This document shows, piece by piece, positions 26,994 through 38,548 of a stretch of DNA of 64,000 bases (within the stretch, counting starts at the first letter, position 1; each line of letters begins with the position of its first letter). A program made the position numbers and the translations under genes. This DNA is from Streptomyces sp. NBC_01498 (lineage in GTDB: Bacteria > Actinomycetota > Actinomycetes > Streptomycetales > Streptomycetaceae): assembly GCF_036327775.1 (NCBI RefSeq), contig NZ_CP109598.1:868001-932000 (forward strand), written 5' to 3'. The notes beneath the pieces are model-generated. The model was given only the letters and a program-made list of their open reading frames with translations, was not told the origin of the DNA and did no database searches.

Positions 26994-28312
26994 CGCCGCC
27001 CGCCGCCGTCGTCCGGCGCGCCGCCTCGCAGCGAGGAGAGGACGAGACGGCCGTAGCGGGTGGTGAGCGCGCCGGCCGTCGCGGCGACCGACAGGGCGAG
27101 GGCGACGAGCAGATGGGAGACCGACTCGTCGCCCAGCACCTGAAGGACCCCGAGCGCCGTACCGAGCGGCAGCCCGAGGATGGTGAGAACTCCCAGCGCG
27201 CCGCTGATCTGCTGGCTCTCCAGGGTCTGGGTGAGCCGGCTGTAGTCGGCGGCCTCGGCGAGGATCTCGGCGAACCTCTCGGGCAGCCGGTGCTGGTGCT
27301 GGAAGGCGCGCAGCAGTCCGTTGGCGGGGCCGTGGGCGGTGAGGTGCTGACGCCAGTAGGTGCTGCGGAAGCGGGCGATGTTCTTCTCCAGCGCGGTCAC
27401 CCGGCGGGTCAGCCGTTCGGAGTCGAAGACCTCGGACAGTTCCTCGGTCAACTCGTCGATGTGGTCGCGCTGGAGCGACCCGAGCAGCAGCGCGTCGAGG
27501 TACACGGTGCGCGCGTGCAGCGCCCCGAACTCGTAGAAGTCCCCGTCCCCGCCGTCCACCCGGTGCCCGAGGAACGCGGCCCCGTGCCGCAGCACGAGCG
27601 CGCTCCAGTCGGCCGAGACGCGCACGACGGAGGAGTCGTGGTGGGGCGCGCTCTCGGGGGCGACCGGAAAGTCCACGGGCGCGGACCGGGAGGCGAGCTG
27701 CCACAGCCAGCGATCGGCCCCGTCCGGCAGCACCGCCCCGGGTCCGGCCCGCAGCGCGGGCGTGTGCTCGGCACCGGGGGTCAGGAAGGCGACGGTGTAG
27801 GGGCGGGCGAGGGCGAAGGTGCCCGCGTGGTCCCGTACGTCGGCGAGGCCGTCGAGGAGCGCCGCGGGGTCGAGCGGGCCGGTGAGGGGGTCGGGTCCGG
27901 CGGTGGGGCGGTGGCCGATGGCCCGCAGGAGCGGAAGGAGGGGCCCGACGGGGGTGAAGTGCATGACGAGGAGCGCGTGTTGGGCGTTCCCCGGGGTGGT
28001 GGCGGTGCGGGCGGTGGCGGTGCGCAGGATCTCCATGGCGACGAGGCGCAGCCCCTCGTGGGTAACGGCGAACGGCCGGTGCCAGCGGCAGGGCCGCTCC
28101 GGCGTCCCGTAGAGGACCCGGGCACAGGCCGGGGCGAAGTATCCGGACCGGGTGGCGGTGTCTGTGCGGCGGGTGCCGAGTGCGAACGGGTACGGGCCCG
28201 CGGCCCAGCCGGAGCGGGCGTCGGGTGTGCGGCGCAGCCGGACCGGGAGGACGACGGTGAGGGTCTGGCGTGCGCCGGTGACGGCTTCGAGGGGGAGGTC
28301 GGAGGCGCTCAT
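26990..28312 (-). CDS. uncharacterised protein with two C-terminal TM helices
   Basis: 440 aa, not recognised. The long N-terminal part looks soluble; a helical, probably coiled-coil stretch (about 290-370, TEELSEVFDSERLTRRVTALEKNI) precedes two hydrophobic segments, ISGALGVLTILGLPLGTALGVL and HLLVALALSVAATAGALTT, and a short basic tail. That layout (soluble domain, long helix, two TM helices at the end) recalls CorA-type channels, but the GMN signature is absent. The stop codon lies in the inverted-repeat element shared with the gene across. ATG at 28312, divergent from the next membrane protein. Confidence 0.6.
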   Translation of the reverse strand: MSASDLPLEAVTGARQTLTVVLPVRLRRTPDARSGWAAGPYPFALGTRRTDTATRSGYFAPACARVLYGTPERPCRWHRPFAVTHEGLRLVAMEILRTATARTATTPGNAQHALLVMHFTPVGPLLPLLRAIGHRPTAGPDPLTGPLDPAALLDGLADVRDHAGTFALARPYTVAFLTPGAEHTPALRAGPGAVLPDGADRWLWQLASRSAPVDFPVAPESAPHHDSSVVRVSADWSALVLRHGAAFLGHRVDGGDGDFYEFGALHARTVYLDALLLGSLQRDHIDELTEELSEVFDSERLTRRVTALEKNIARFRSTYWRQHLTAHGPANGLLRAFQHQHRLPERFAEILAEAADYSRLTQTLESQQISGALGVLTILGLPLGTALGVLQVLGDESVSHLLVALALSVAATAGALTTRYGRLVLSSLRGGAPDDGGGRR

Positions 28313-28389
28313 CGCAGGATCACACCATGAACGCCCGCCGCCCGTAACGGTGTTGACACCCCCGCGGCCCCCGCGTCAGAGTCGCCGCG

Positions 28390-29889
28390 ATGGAGATCAA
28401 CACGCTGACCGCGGCCGAGCGGCGTCTGTGGGATGCCTTTCCGACGGGCGAGCCCGTGAACTTCGGTGACGCCGGTGACGCGGACGCCGGTCCCGACGAG
28501 GGTGCGCGGTGGGGGCCGCGGCGGAGTGTGCGGGCCGAGGTCGTGCGGGCCGTGCTGCTCGGTGGGGAGCGGCCGGACGGGGAGGTGGCCGCGCTGCGGA
28601 TGATCGGGGCGCGGATCACCGGTGCGCTCAACCTGCGGTACGGGAACGCCGATTGCCCGGTCAGTCTCATCGGCTGCTTCTTCGACGAGGTGCCCAATCT
28701 GTACGGGGCGCAGGTCCGGCAGCTCAATCTCAGCGGGTCCGTGCTGCCCGGACTGAACGCGGCCACACTGCGGGTCGACGGTGTCCTGCGGATGACCGAC
28801 TGCCTCGTCCGGGGGCCGGTCCGGCTCGGGGGTGTTCAGATCGCCGGGGCGGTGTTCCTGGACCGGGCGCGGTTCACCGGGGCGGCTTCCGGGCCCGCCG
28901 ACGGCGGCGCCCCGGCGCCGGAGGCGCTCCTCGCGCTCAACCACGCCTCCGTCGGCGACGACCTCTGGGCGCCCGGACTGCGGGTCGACGGAGGGCTGCG
29001 GCTCGACGGGGGCTCCGTCCGGGGGAGCGTCAATCTGGACGACGCCGTCCTGACCGCCCCCGGCGGCACCGCCCTGGACGCGGAGACGCTCACCGTCGGG
29101 GCCGACCTGCGCGGGATGCGGCTGCGGGTGCGGGGGCGGTTCAATCTGCGCGGCGCCCGGATACCCGGTCAACTGAACCTCGCCCACGCCCGGTTGTCGG
29201 AGCCCGGCGGCGTGGCGCTGCGCGCCAGCAGCTGTGTGATCGGCGAACTCTGGCTGCGCCGGGCGGCGCCCGTCGAGGGAGCGGTCAATCTGCGCCGCTC
29301 CCAGGTCGAACTGCTCCATGTGGCACCGGACATCTGGCCGGACAACGTCCGGCTCGACGGGCTGACCTACGGGACGCTCGCCCCGCACGAGCCCGCCGAA
29401 CGGCGGCTGGCCGTTCTCGAACGGGACGGCGACGGCTATGTGCCGTACTCGTACGAGCAGTTGGCCGCCTCGTACCGGAGGATCGGCGACGACGCGGCGG
29501 CCCGGACCGTACAGCTCGCCAAGCAGCGGCGGCAGCGCCGGGGACTCGCCCGGTACGCGCGGCTCTGGGGGCACGTCCAGGACCTCACCGTCGGATACGG
29601 CTTCCGGCCCATGCGCGCCGTGACCTGGATGCTGTCGCTGCTGACGGTGGCCTCGGTCGCGTACGGCCTGCGCCCGCCGCGCCCGCTGAAGGCGGACGAG
29701 GCCCCCGATTTCAATCCGGTCTTCTACAGCCTCGATCTGCTGCTGCCGATCATCGACTTCGGCCAGGAGCGGGCGTTCACCCCGGAGGGCGGCGGGCTCC
29801 AGTGGCTCGCGTACGTCCTGATCATCACCGGCTGGATCCTGGCCACGACCGTCGCCGCCGGTGTGACGCGCGCCGTCAGCCGGCAGTGA
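28390..29889 (+). CDS. membrane protein with pentapeptide/beta-helix-like repeats
   Basis: 499 aa. Residues ~60-320 are built from regular short repeats such as GALNLRYGNADCPVSLIGC, GGLRLDGGSVRGSVNLDDA and RFNLRGARIPGQLNLAHAR, typical of a right-handed beta-helix (pentapeptide or bactofilin-like). A helical linker (YVPYSYEQLAASYRRIGDDAA) leads to two or three C-terminal transmembrane segments (AVTWMLSLLTVASVAYGL; LAYVLIITGWILATTVAAGV). Streptomyces homologues are sometimes called membrane-associated oxidoreductases, without visible cofactor motifs here. It is divergent from the uncharacterised TM protein with a 77-bp gap, so the two may be co-regulated. Confidence 0.7.
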   Translation: MEINTLTAAERRLWDAFPTGEPVNFGDAGDADAGPDEGARWGPRRSVRAEVVRAVLLGGERPDGEVAALRMIGARITGALNLRYGNADCPVSLIGCFFDEVPNLYGAQVRQLNLSGSVLPGLNAATLRVDGVLRMTDCLVRGPVRLGGVQIAGAVFLDRARFTGAASGPADGGAPAPEALLALNHASVGDDLWAPGLRVDGGLRLDGGSVRGSVNLDDAVLTAPGGTALDAETLTVGADLRGMRLRVRGRFNLRGARIPGQLNLAHARLSEPGGVALRASSCVIGELWLRRAAPVEGAVNLRRSQVELLHVAPDIWPDNVRLDGLTYGTLAPHEPAERRLAVLERDGDGYVPYSYEQLAASYRRIGDDAAARTVQLAKQRRQRRGLARYARLWGHVQDLTVGYGFRPMRAVTWMLSLLTVASVAYGLRPPRPLKADEAPDFNPVFYSLDLLLPIIDFGQERAFTPEGGGLQWLAYVLIITGWILATTVAAGVTRAVSRQ

Positions 29890-29917
29890 GCCGGCCCCGG
29901 GCGGGGCGGGCTGTTGA

Positions 29918-31273
<1,356 letters not shown>

Positions 31274-31493
31274 CGCCGTGCCGCCACCGACGCCGGCCGC
31301 CGGGAAGCCGTCGAATCCGTGGCCGGAACAGGTCAATTCACCGCCACCGTTGCGCGATCCCTCGCCGAGGGGGCCGACCGGTGGTATCTACAACGTGGCC
31401 GCCACACTCCCCCCGCCCCTCCCCCCACGCGCAGACCCCCACGGACGCACCTCGCGCACCCCCATCCCCGGCGGCCCGTCGGAAGGATCCGTT

Positions 31494-32288
31494 GTGCGAA
31501 ACAACGCCCCACGCCGCGCGCAAGCCCTCCTCGGTTTCGTGCTGTTCGCCCTCACGGCGGCACTCATGGCCCTCTTCCAGTCCCCCGCCGCCGCCGCGCC
31601 CGCCGAGTCCAACGGCGGGGTCCGGATCATGCCGCTCGGCGACTCGATCACCGACGGGTTCAACGTGCCCGGCGGCTACCGCGTCAACCTCTGGCAGCAC
31701 CTCGCCTCGGGCGGCTACGCGGTCGACTTCGTCGGCTCGCAGTTCAACGGCCCGCCCGAGCTGGGCGACCACGACCACCAGGGTCACTCCGGCTGGCGCA
31801 TCGACCAGCTCCGTTCGAACATCGACGGCTGGCTGGCCGCCAGTGACCCGCGCACGATCATGCTCCAGATCGGTACGAACGACGTCAACCAGAACTACGA
31901 CGTGGCGAACGCCCCGGCCCGGCTGTCCGGCCTCATCGACCGTATCCTCCAACAGAAGCCGCAGGTCCAGCTGTTCGTCGCGACCATCACCCCGGAGTCC
32001 AGCCCCGACCTCGAAGCCCGCGTCAGGACGTTCAACGCGGCGCTGCCCGGCATCGTCAACAGCAAGGGTCCGCAGGTTCATCTGGTCGACATGTACAGCG
32101 CGCTGACGGTCGCCGACCTGGCCGACGGCGTCCACCCCAACGCCGGCGGCTACGCCAAGATGGCGGGCGTCTGGTACAACGCCCTGCGCTCGGTGCCCGC
32201 CAGCCTCGTGCCGCTCGCGGCCCCCGCCCAGGACACGCCCGACGACGAGCGCTCCTCCGCCCCCGCCGAACTGGCGACCGCTTCCTGA
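31494..32288 (+). CDS. secreted SGNH/GDSL hydrolase
   Basis: 264 aa. A Sec signal peptide (residues ~1-35, FVLFALTAALMALFQSPAAAA) precedes a compact SGNH esterase domain. Block I is IMPLGDSITDGFNVPGG with the nucleophilic serine, block III is IGTNDVNQNYD, and block V is DLADGVHPNAGGYAKMA with the Asp/His pair. Likely acts on acetylated polysaccharides or lipids outside the cell. GTG at 31494 with GGAAGGA before it. A Pro/Ala/Asp-rich tail of about 35 residues ends the protein. Confidence 0.88.
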   Translation: MRNNAPRRAQALLGFVLFALTAALMALFQSPAAAAPAESNGGVRIMPLGDSITDGFNVPGGYRVNLWQHLASGGYAVDFVGSQFNGPPELGDHDHQGHSGWRIDQLRSNIDGWLAASDPRTIMLQIGTNDVNQNYDVANAPARLSGLIDRILQQKPQVQLFVATITPESSPDLEARVRTFNAALPGIVNSKGPQVHLVDMYSALTVADLADGVHPNAGGYAKMAGVWYNALRSVPASLVPLAAPAQDTPDDERSSAPAELATAS

Positions 32289-32412
32289 CGATCGGCACCG
32301 CACACACGAACGATCATGATGTCGCCGGGCGCGCCGGATTCGGCCGCCCGGCGTTGTCATACCCCCGTGGAATCATGTCGACCGACCGATGCGGTGGACC
32401 ACGAGGGGTGTC

Positions 32413-34770
32413 ATGAGCGACGGAGCGGGGCCCGGGAGCAGGCCGGTGCCGGTGGGGGCCGGTGCGCGGGCCGTGCTCGGCCGGGCCGACCGGCTGCTCG
32501 CCGCCGCGCGTCGCGTGACCGCCGACCACGCGGATGTGCGGCGCGCCGTCCTGGACGCCGTCACCCCGCTGCGCGACGCGCTGGTCCGCCGTGAGCTGGC
32601 GGACATCCCCGTGTCGCGCCTCGCCGATGTCACCGAGGGCAGGCTGCGGCTGGGCACGCTGGAGACGGCCGGGTACGGCGACGTCGCGAAGGTGCTGGAC
32701 GCGACGGCGTACGACCTGCGCCGTATCCCCGGAATCGGGGCGCAGAGCGCCGGTCACGCCATCGCCGCCGCCCGCCAGCTCGCGGAGGCGATGGAGGAAC
32801 ACGTCGCGGTCCGGCTGGACGCCGACGACACCGACGACCCGCGGGCCACGGCCCTGGTCGTCGCGCTGCACCGGGTGGTGAACGCCGGGCCGGACATCCC
32901 GCGCGCCGTCGTCGCGGCGAAGCGGATCGAGACCGCGCTCGCCCCGCTGCTGCCCCCGGCGCGCCCGGCCGGCGACCGGCTGCGCATGCTGCTCTCCGGA
33001 AAGCGGCGCAGACAACAGGCCCAGCGGGCGCTCCGATCGGTGGACGCCTTCCTGGCCGACGCCGCCGGACGTGAGGTCCCGCTGCTCCTGACCCAGGCGG
33101 CCACGGATCTGCTGCGGCCGGCCGTCCCGGCGGACGAGGCGTGGCTGGACTTCCATGTCCGGGCCGCCGACTATCTGGTGCTCCTCGCCGAGTTCTCCGA
33201 CCTCTCGCCGGACGCCGACGCCGCCGAGGGTTTCCTGCCGGGCGACGTCTCCGAACGGGTGCGCGGGCAGCGGCTGGACGACACCCACCGCAGGGTGTCG
33301 CTGCGCGGCTATCAGGCGTTCGGTGCCCGGTTCGCGCTGGCCCAGCGCCGGGTGATCCTGGGTGACGAGATGGGGCTGGGCAAGACCATCCAGGCCATCG
33401 CCGCCCTCGCGCACCTCAGGGCCGAGGGCCGTACGCACTTCCTGGTGGTCTGCCCGGCCAGTGTCGTCATCAACTGGATCCGGGAGATCGAGTCCCGCAG
33501 CACCCTGCGCGCGTACCGGGTGCACGGCCAGGACCGGTCGGTGGCCCTGGGGCAGTGGACGCGGCACGGGGACGTCGCGGTGACCACGTACGACATCCTC
33601 GGCTCGCTCAACGTTCCCGCCGGGGTGACGGTCGGCATGCTGGTGGTGGACGAGGCGCACTATGTGAAGAATCCCGAGACGCGGCGCTCGCGGACCGTCC
33701 GGGCCTGGGCCGGGCGTACGGACCATGTGCTGTACCTGACGGGGACGCCCATGGAGAACCGGGTGGAGGAGTTCCGCAGTCTGGTCGGCCATCTCCAGCC
33801 GGGCCTGCTGCCCGGGATACGGGACGGGGCCGCGTCCCTCGGGTCCGAGGCGTTCCGCCGGGCGGTGGCGCCCGCGTATCTGCGCCGTAACCAGCAGGAT
33901 GTCCTGACGGAGCTGCCCGAGCTGCAACAGACCGACGAGTGGGAGGAGTTCAGCCCGGCGGGGCGCGCCGCGTACCGGCAGGCGGTCGCCGCGGGGAACT
34001 TCATGGCCATGCGCCGGGCCGCGTACGCCGATCCCGCCACGTCGGCCAAGCTCCGGAGGCTGCGCGAACTGGTGGCCGAGGCCGCGTCGAACGGGCTGAA
34101 GGTCGTCGTCTTCTCCTTCTTCCGCGATGTGCTGACGGCCGCGGAGGAGGCCCTGGGCGCGGGGCCGGGCTCCGCGCGTCCGTCCCCCGTGGCTCCGGCG
34201 TCCGGGGTCTCCGGCGCGCCCGTCGCACTCGGCCCGCCCGCCGTGTCCGGGGCGACCACCGTGTTCGGCCCGCTCACCGGCCGGGTGCCCGCCGCCCGGC
34301 GGCAGGAATGGGTGGACGGATTCGCGGGCGCGTCCGGGCACGCGGTCCTGCTCAGCCAGATCCAGTCGGGCGGCACGGGGCTCAATCTCCAGGCGGCGTC
34401 CGTGGTCATCCTGTGCGAGCCGCAGGTCAAGCCCACGCTGGAGGCGCAGGCCGTGGCGCGCGCCCACCGCATGGGGCAGATACGTCATGTGCGGGTCCAC
34501 CGGCTGCTGACCGCCGACAGTGTCGACCAGCGCCTGCTGGACCTGCTGGGGGCGAAGCAGCGGTTGTTCGACGCGTACGCCCGGCACAGCGACGTCGCGG
34601 AGTCCACGCCGGACGCGGTCGACATCTCGGAGCAGTCGCTGGCCCGGCAGATCGTCGCGGAGGAGCAGGAGCGCATGGCGCTCGGACCGGGCCCCGCGTC
34701 CGGGGCGAGCCCATCGCCGACCGCCGCGTCCGCGTCCGCGTCCGGAAAGCGCACCGGCCACTCCGGCTGA
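32413..34770 (+). CDS. SNF2-family DEAD/DEAH helicase-like ATPase
   Basis: 785 aa. An N-terminal region of about 300 residues contains a helix-hairpin-helix-like segment (LRRIPGIGAQSAGHAIAAAR) that may bind DNA. Next come the SNF2 motor lobes: motif I DEMGLGKTIQAIAA, motif II VVDEAHYVKN, motif III YLTGTPMENR, and motif VI-like QAVARAHRMGQIRHVRVHRL. An Ala/Pro/Ser/Val-rich stretch (about 590-630) interrupts the second lobe, which is unusual. It probably remodels protein-DNA complexes; no partner nuclease or methylase is adjacent. The ATG at 32413 follows GAGGGG; another ATG eight codons upstream is less likely. Confidence 0.9.
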   Translation: MSDGAGPGSRPVPVGAGARAVLGRADRLLAAARRVTADHADVRRAVLDAVTPLRDALVRRELADIPVSRLADVTEGRLRLGTLETAGYGDVAKVLDATAYDLRRIPGIGAQSAGHAIAAARQLAEAMEEHVAVRLDADDTDDPRATALVVALHRVVNAGPDIPRAVVAAKRIETALAPLLPPARPAGDRLRMLLSGKRRRQQAQRALRSVDAFLADAAGREVPLLLTQAATDLLRPAVPADEAWLDFHVRAADYLVLLAEFSDLSPDADAAEGFLPGDVSERVRGQRLDDTHRRVSLRGYQAFGARFALAQRRVILGDEMGLGKTIQAIAALAHLRAEGRTHFLVVCPASVVINWIREIESRSTLRAYRVHGQDRSVALGQWTRHGDVAVTTYDILGSLNVPAGVTVGMLVVDEAHYVKNPETRRSRTVRAWAGRTDHVLYLTGTPMENRVEEFRSLVGHLQPGLLPGIRDGAASLGSEAFRRAVAPAYLRRNQQDVLTELPELQQTDEWEEFSPAGRAAYRQAVAAGNFMAMRRAAYADPATSAKLRRLRELVAEAASNGLKVVVFSFFRDVLTAAEEALGAGPGSARPSPVAPASGVSGAPVALGPPAVSGATTVFGPLTGRVPAARRQEWVDGFAGASGHAVLLSQIQSGGTGLNLQAASVVILCEPQVKPTLEAQAVARAHRMGQIRHVRVHRLLTADSVDQRLLDLLGAKQRLFDAYARHSDVAESTPDAVDISEQSLARQIVAEEQERMALGPGPASGASPSPTAASASASGKRTGHSG

Positions 34771-34841
34771 CCCGCCGGTACGTCAGGAACCACCGCCGGG
34801 GCGTACGGGCCGACCCGCCGCGCCTGTCAGGCCCCCGGCCA

Positions 34842-34903
34842 CCCGCCGCGCACGACCAGTACCCCCGCCGTGACCGGTGGGGGTACTGGTCGTGCGCGGC
34901 GGG
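34842..34903 (+). terminator. 25-bp perfect stem-loop terminator
   Basis: CCCGCCGCGCACGACCAG and the following TACCCCC (34842-34866) pair without mismatch with the complementary arm at 34879-34903 around a 12-base loop. It is the strongest hairpin in the window and lies 70 bp after the helicase stop. It should end helicase transcription before the secreted glucanase gene. Confidence 0.8.
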
Positions 34904-34951
34904 GACGGTCGACAGCCCCGGGCCCCTCCCGTGTTACCTCTGCGAAAACCG

Positions 34952-35038
34952 TTGACAAGTACGTGACACGATTGCAACCTGAGAATCGCAAAAAAGTAAA
35001 CAAGTGACTCAATTTCTTGAGGCTCTTTTCGCAACTTC
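34952..35038 (+). promoter_or_regulatory. AT-rich promoter region of the secreted glucanase
   Basis: TTGACA at 34952-34957 matches a sigma-70-type -35 box, within the most AT-rich stretch of the window (GCAAAAAAGTAAACAAGTG near 34988-35006). A small palindrome CTCAATTTCTTGAG is at 35008-35021. No clean -10 box is seen at the ideal distance. The AT richness and palindrome suggest a regulated promoter for the gene at 35087. Confidence 0.45.
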
Positions 35039-35086
35039 ATGGCAGCGCCCCGCCTGCCCCCTCGTTCCAACCGAACAGAGGACCAT

Positions 35087-38000
35087 ATGAGACGGAAGCA
35101 GCTCAGACCCACACAGCTCAGCTGGCGGCTGATCACCGGCATGCTCATGGCCGGCCTGATAGCCGTCGGGCTCACCCCCCTCTCGGCCGGCGCGGCCGAG
35201 CGCCCCAACCAGTCGCTCGGCAAGAGCGTGTCGGCCAGCGGGTCCGAGGGGGCCCACCCCGCGTCCCACGTCAACGACGGCGATCAGGCGTCGTACTGGG
35301 AAGGGCCGAACAACGCGTTCCCCCAGACCCTCCGGATCGACCTCGGCCAGAACGTCGCCGTCGACCAGGTGGTGCTCAAGCTCCCGACCACCTGGGAGGC
35401 CCGCACCCAGGCCCTGAGCGTCCAGGGCAGCACCGACGGCAGCACCTGGAACACCCTGTCCGCCTCGCAGGGACGGCAGTTCAACCCGTCCTCGGGGAAC
35501 ACGGTCACCATCGACTTCCCCTCCAGCAGCGTCCGTCACGTACGGCTGAACATCACCGGCAACACGGGCTGGCCGGCGGCGCAGATCTCCGAGTTCGGGA
35601 TCTACGGCCCCGCGGGCGAACCGGGCGGCGGGGACCCCGACCCCGGTGACGACGGCACCGACCTGGCGCGTGGCAAGGCCATCGAGGCGTCCTCGACGAT
35701 CCACACCTTCGTCGCCGCCAACGCCAACGACGGCAGCCTGAACTCCTACTGGGAGTCCACCGGTCACCCGTCGACCCTGACGGTCAAGCTCGGGGCCGAG
35801 GCCGACCTGACCTCCGTGGTGGTCAAGCTCAACCCCGACAGCGCGTGGGGCCCGCGCACGCAGAACATCCAGGTGCTCGGCCGCGCCCAGGGCACGACGG
35901 CCTTCACCTCCCTCAAGGCGCGCGCGGACTACTCCTTCAACCCGGCGACGAACCAGAACGCGGTACGTATCCCCGTCACCGGACGCGTCGCCGACCTGCG
36001 GCTCCAGATCTTCTCCAACACCGGGGCGCAGGGCGGCCAGGTCGCCGAACTCCAGGTCATCGGGAAGCCCGCGCCCAACCCGGACCTCACCGTCACCGCG
36101 CTCTCGTGGTCGCCCGCCTCCCCGGTGGAGACCGACGCGACGACCGTGAGCGCGACGGTGCGCAACATCGGCACGGCCGCGTCCCCGGCGACGACGGTCA
36201 ACGTCAGCATCGGCAGCACGGTCGCCGGAAGCGCCGCCGTGGGCGCGCTCGCGGCGGGTGCCTCCGCGACCGTCCAGGTCGCCGCCGGAAAGCGTGCCGA
36301 GGGCACGTACCGGGTGACCGGGGTGGTGGACCCGACCGACACCGTCGTCGAGCAGGACAACGACAACAACAGCTTCACCGCGACCGGTTCACTGGTCGTG
36401 GGTCAGGCTCCCGGACCCGACCTCCAGGTGCTGAGCGTGAGTTCGACACCGCAGAACCCGGCCGTCGGCGCACAGGTCCAGTTCAGCGTGGCGGTGCAGA
36501 ACCGCGGAACCACGGCGAGCGGTGCCACCACGGTCACCCGTGTCGCGGTGGGCGGTACGACGCTCAACACCAACACCCCGTCGATCGCGGCCGGGGCGAC
36601 GGCGAACGTGAGCGTCAGCGGCAGTTGGACCGCCACCAGCGGTGGCGCCACCATCGTGGCCACCGCCGACGCGACCAACGTCGTGACGGAGACCAACGAG
36701 ACCAACAACGCGTTCTCCCGCTCGATCGTGGTCGGGCGCGGCGCGGCGGTCCCGTACGTCGAGTACGAGGCGGAGGCGGGCCGGTACACCGGCACGCTGG
36801 TGGAGGCCGACGCCGTACGCACCTTCGGGCACACCAACTTCGGCTCCGAGTCCTCGGGCCGCAAGTCCGTACGGCTCACCGGACAGGGCCAGTTCGTGGA
36901 GTTCACCTCCACCAACCCGGCCAACTCGATCGTGGTGCGCAACTCGATCCCCGACGCCCCGGGCGGCGGCGGCACCGAGGCCACGATCAGCCTGTACGCC
37001 AACAACACCTTCGTGAAGAAGCTCACCCTCTCCTCGAAGCACAGCTGGCTGTACGGCAACACGGACGGCCCCGAGGCCCTGACGAACACGCCCCAGGCGG
37101 ACGCCCGCAGGCTGTTCGACGAGGCCAACTCGCTGCTGTCCACGACGTATCCGGCGGGCACCACGTTCAAGCTCCAGCGCGACGCCGGTGACAACGCGTC
37201 GTTCTACTACATCGACCTGGTCGACCTGGAGCAGGTCGCGCCCCCGGCGTCCAAGCCCGCCGAGTGCACCTCGATCACGGACTACGGCGCGGTGCCGGGC
37301 GACGGGATCGACGACACGACCGCCATCCAGGCGGCGGTCACCGCCGACCAGAACGGCACCATCGAGTGCGTCTGGATCCCGGCGGGCCAGTGGCGTCAGG
37401 AGAAGAAGATCCTGACCGACGACCCGCTGAACCAGGGGCAGTTCAACCAGATCGGCATCAAGAACGTCACCATCCGCGGCGCGGGCATGTGGCACTCCCA
37501 GCTCTACACGCTGACCGAGCCGCAGAACGCGGGCGGCATCAACCACCCGCACGAGGGCAACTTCGGCTTCGACATCGACGACAACACCAAGATCTCGGAC
37601 ATCGCCATCTTCGGCTCGGGCAGGATCCGGGGCGGCGACGGCAACGCCGAGGGCGGGGTGGGCCTCAACGGCCGCTTCGGCAAGAACACCAAGATCACCA
37701 ACGTGTGGATCGAGCACGCCAACGTGGGTGCCTGGGTCGGCCGCGACTACGACAACATCCCGTCCCTCTGGGGTCCCGGCGAGGGCCTCGAATTCACCGG
37801 CATGCGGGTTCGCAACACGTACGCCGACGGCATCAACTTCACCAACGGCACCCGCAATTCGAAGGTGTTCAACTCCTCGTTCCGCACCACCGGGGACGAC
37901 TCACTGGCGGTCTGGGCCAACCGGTACGTCAAGGACCAGTCGGTGGACGTCGCGCACGACAACTCGTTCACCAACAACACCATCCAACTGCCCTGGCGCG

Positions 38001-38527
38001 CGACAGGCATCGCGGTCTACGGCGGCTACGGCAACAAGATCGAGAACAACATCGTCTCCGACACGGCGAACTACCCGGGCATCATGCTGGCGACCGACCA
38101 CGACCCGCTGCCCTTCTCGGGTCAGACCCTGATCGCCAACAACGCCCTGCACCGCACGGGCGGTGCCTTCTGGAACGAGGACCAGGAGTTCGGTGCCATC
38201 ACCCTGTTCGCGGCCAGCCGGGACATCACGGGCGTGACGATCAGGGACACCGACATCTACGACTCGACCTACGACGGCATCCAGTTCAAGACCGGCGGCG
38301 GCACGATGCCGGGCGTCGTGATCAGCAACGTCAAGATCGACAAGTCCAACAACGGCGCCGGCATCCTGGCCATGAGCGGTGCCCGGGGCAGCGCGACCCT
38401 GTCCGGCGTGACGATCACGAACTCGGCGGACGGTCACGTCGTGACCCAGCCGGGCTCCCAGTTCGTGATCACGGGCGCCCCGGCGGCCCGCCTGCCGGGC
38501 AAGCTGACGGGCGGTGGCCGACGCTGA
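35087..38527 (+). CDS. secreted modular GH87-type alpha-1,3-glucanase (mycodextranase)
   Basis: 1146 aa with a Sec signal peptide cut near residue 37 (LTPLSAGAA). Domains in order: two F5/8-type discoidin (carbohydrate-binding) domains (~38-180, with SASGSEGAHPASHVNDGD; ~198-340), two CARDB Ig-like domains (~345-450 and ~455-560), a CBM35/6-like domain (~575-735, YVEYEAEAGRYTGTL), then a right-handed parallel beta-helix catalytic domain from ~740 (SITDYGAVPGDGIDDTTAIQAAV). The catalytic acids probably sit in YADGINF and RTTGDDSLAVW (about residue 932-940), as in family GH87. It would degrade alpha-1,3-glucan of fungal walls or mutan. ATG at 35087 with AGAGGA before it. Confidence 0.85.
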   Translation: MRRKQLRPTQLSWRLITGMLMAGLIAVGLTPLSAGAAERPNQSLGKSVSASGSEGAHPASHVNDGDQASYWEGPNNAFPQTLRIDLGQNVAVDQVVLKLPTTWEARTQALSVQGSTDGSTWNTLSASQGRQFNPSSGNTVTIDFPSSSVRHVRLNITGNTGWPAAQISEFGIYGPAGEPGGGDPDPGDDGTDLARGKAIEASSTIHTFVAANANDGSLNSYWESTGHPSTLTVKLGAEADLTSVVVKLNPDSAWGPRTQNIQVLGRAQGTTAFTSLKARADYSFNPATNQNAVRIPVTGRVADLRLQIFSNTGAQGGQVAELQVIGKPAPNPDLTVTALSWSPASPVETDATTVSATVRNIGTAASPATTVNVSIGSTVAGSAAVGALAAGASATVQVAAGKRAEGTYRVTGVVDPTDTVVEQDNDNNSFTATGSLVVGQAPGPDLQVLSVSSTPQNPAVGAQVQFSVAVQNRGTTASGATTVTRVAVGGTTLNTNTPSIAAGATANVSVSGSWTATSGGATIVATADATNVVTETNETNNAFSRSIVVGRGAAVPYVEYEAEAGRYTGTLVEADAVRTFGHTNFGSESSGRKSVRLTGQGQFVEFTSTNPANSIVVRNSIPDAPGGGGTEATISLYANNTFVKKLTLSSKHSWLYGNTDGPEALTNTPQADARRLFDEANSLLSTTYPAGTTFKLQRDAGDNASFYYIDLVDLEQVAPPASKPAECTSITDYGAVPGDGIDDTTAIQAAVTADQNGTIECVWIPAGQWRQEKKILTDDPLNQGQFNQIGIKNVTIRGAGMWHSQLYTLTEPQNAGGINHPHEGNFGFDIDDNTKISDIAIFGSGRIRGGDGNAEGGVGLNGRFGKNTKITNVWIEHANVGAWVGRDYDNIPSLWGPGEGLEFTGMRVRNTYADGINFTNGTRNSKVFNSSFRTTGDDSLAVWANRYVKDQSVDVAHDNSFTNNTIQLPWRATGIAVYGGYGNKIENNIVSDTANYPGIMLATDHDPLPFSGQTLIANNALHRTGGAFWNEDQEFGAITLFAASRDITGVTIRDTDIYDSTYDGIQFKTGGGTMPGVVISNVKIDKSNNGAGILAMSGARGSATLSGVTITNSADGHVVTQPGSQFVITGAPAARLPGKLTGGGRR

Positions 38528-38548
38528 CGACACCGTAGGCACGAAGGC

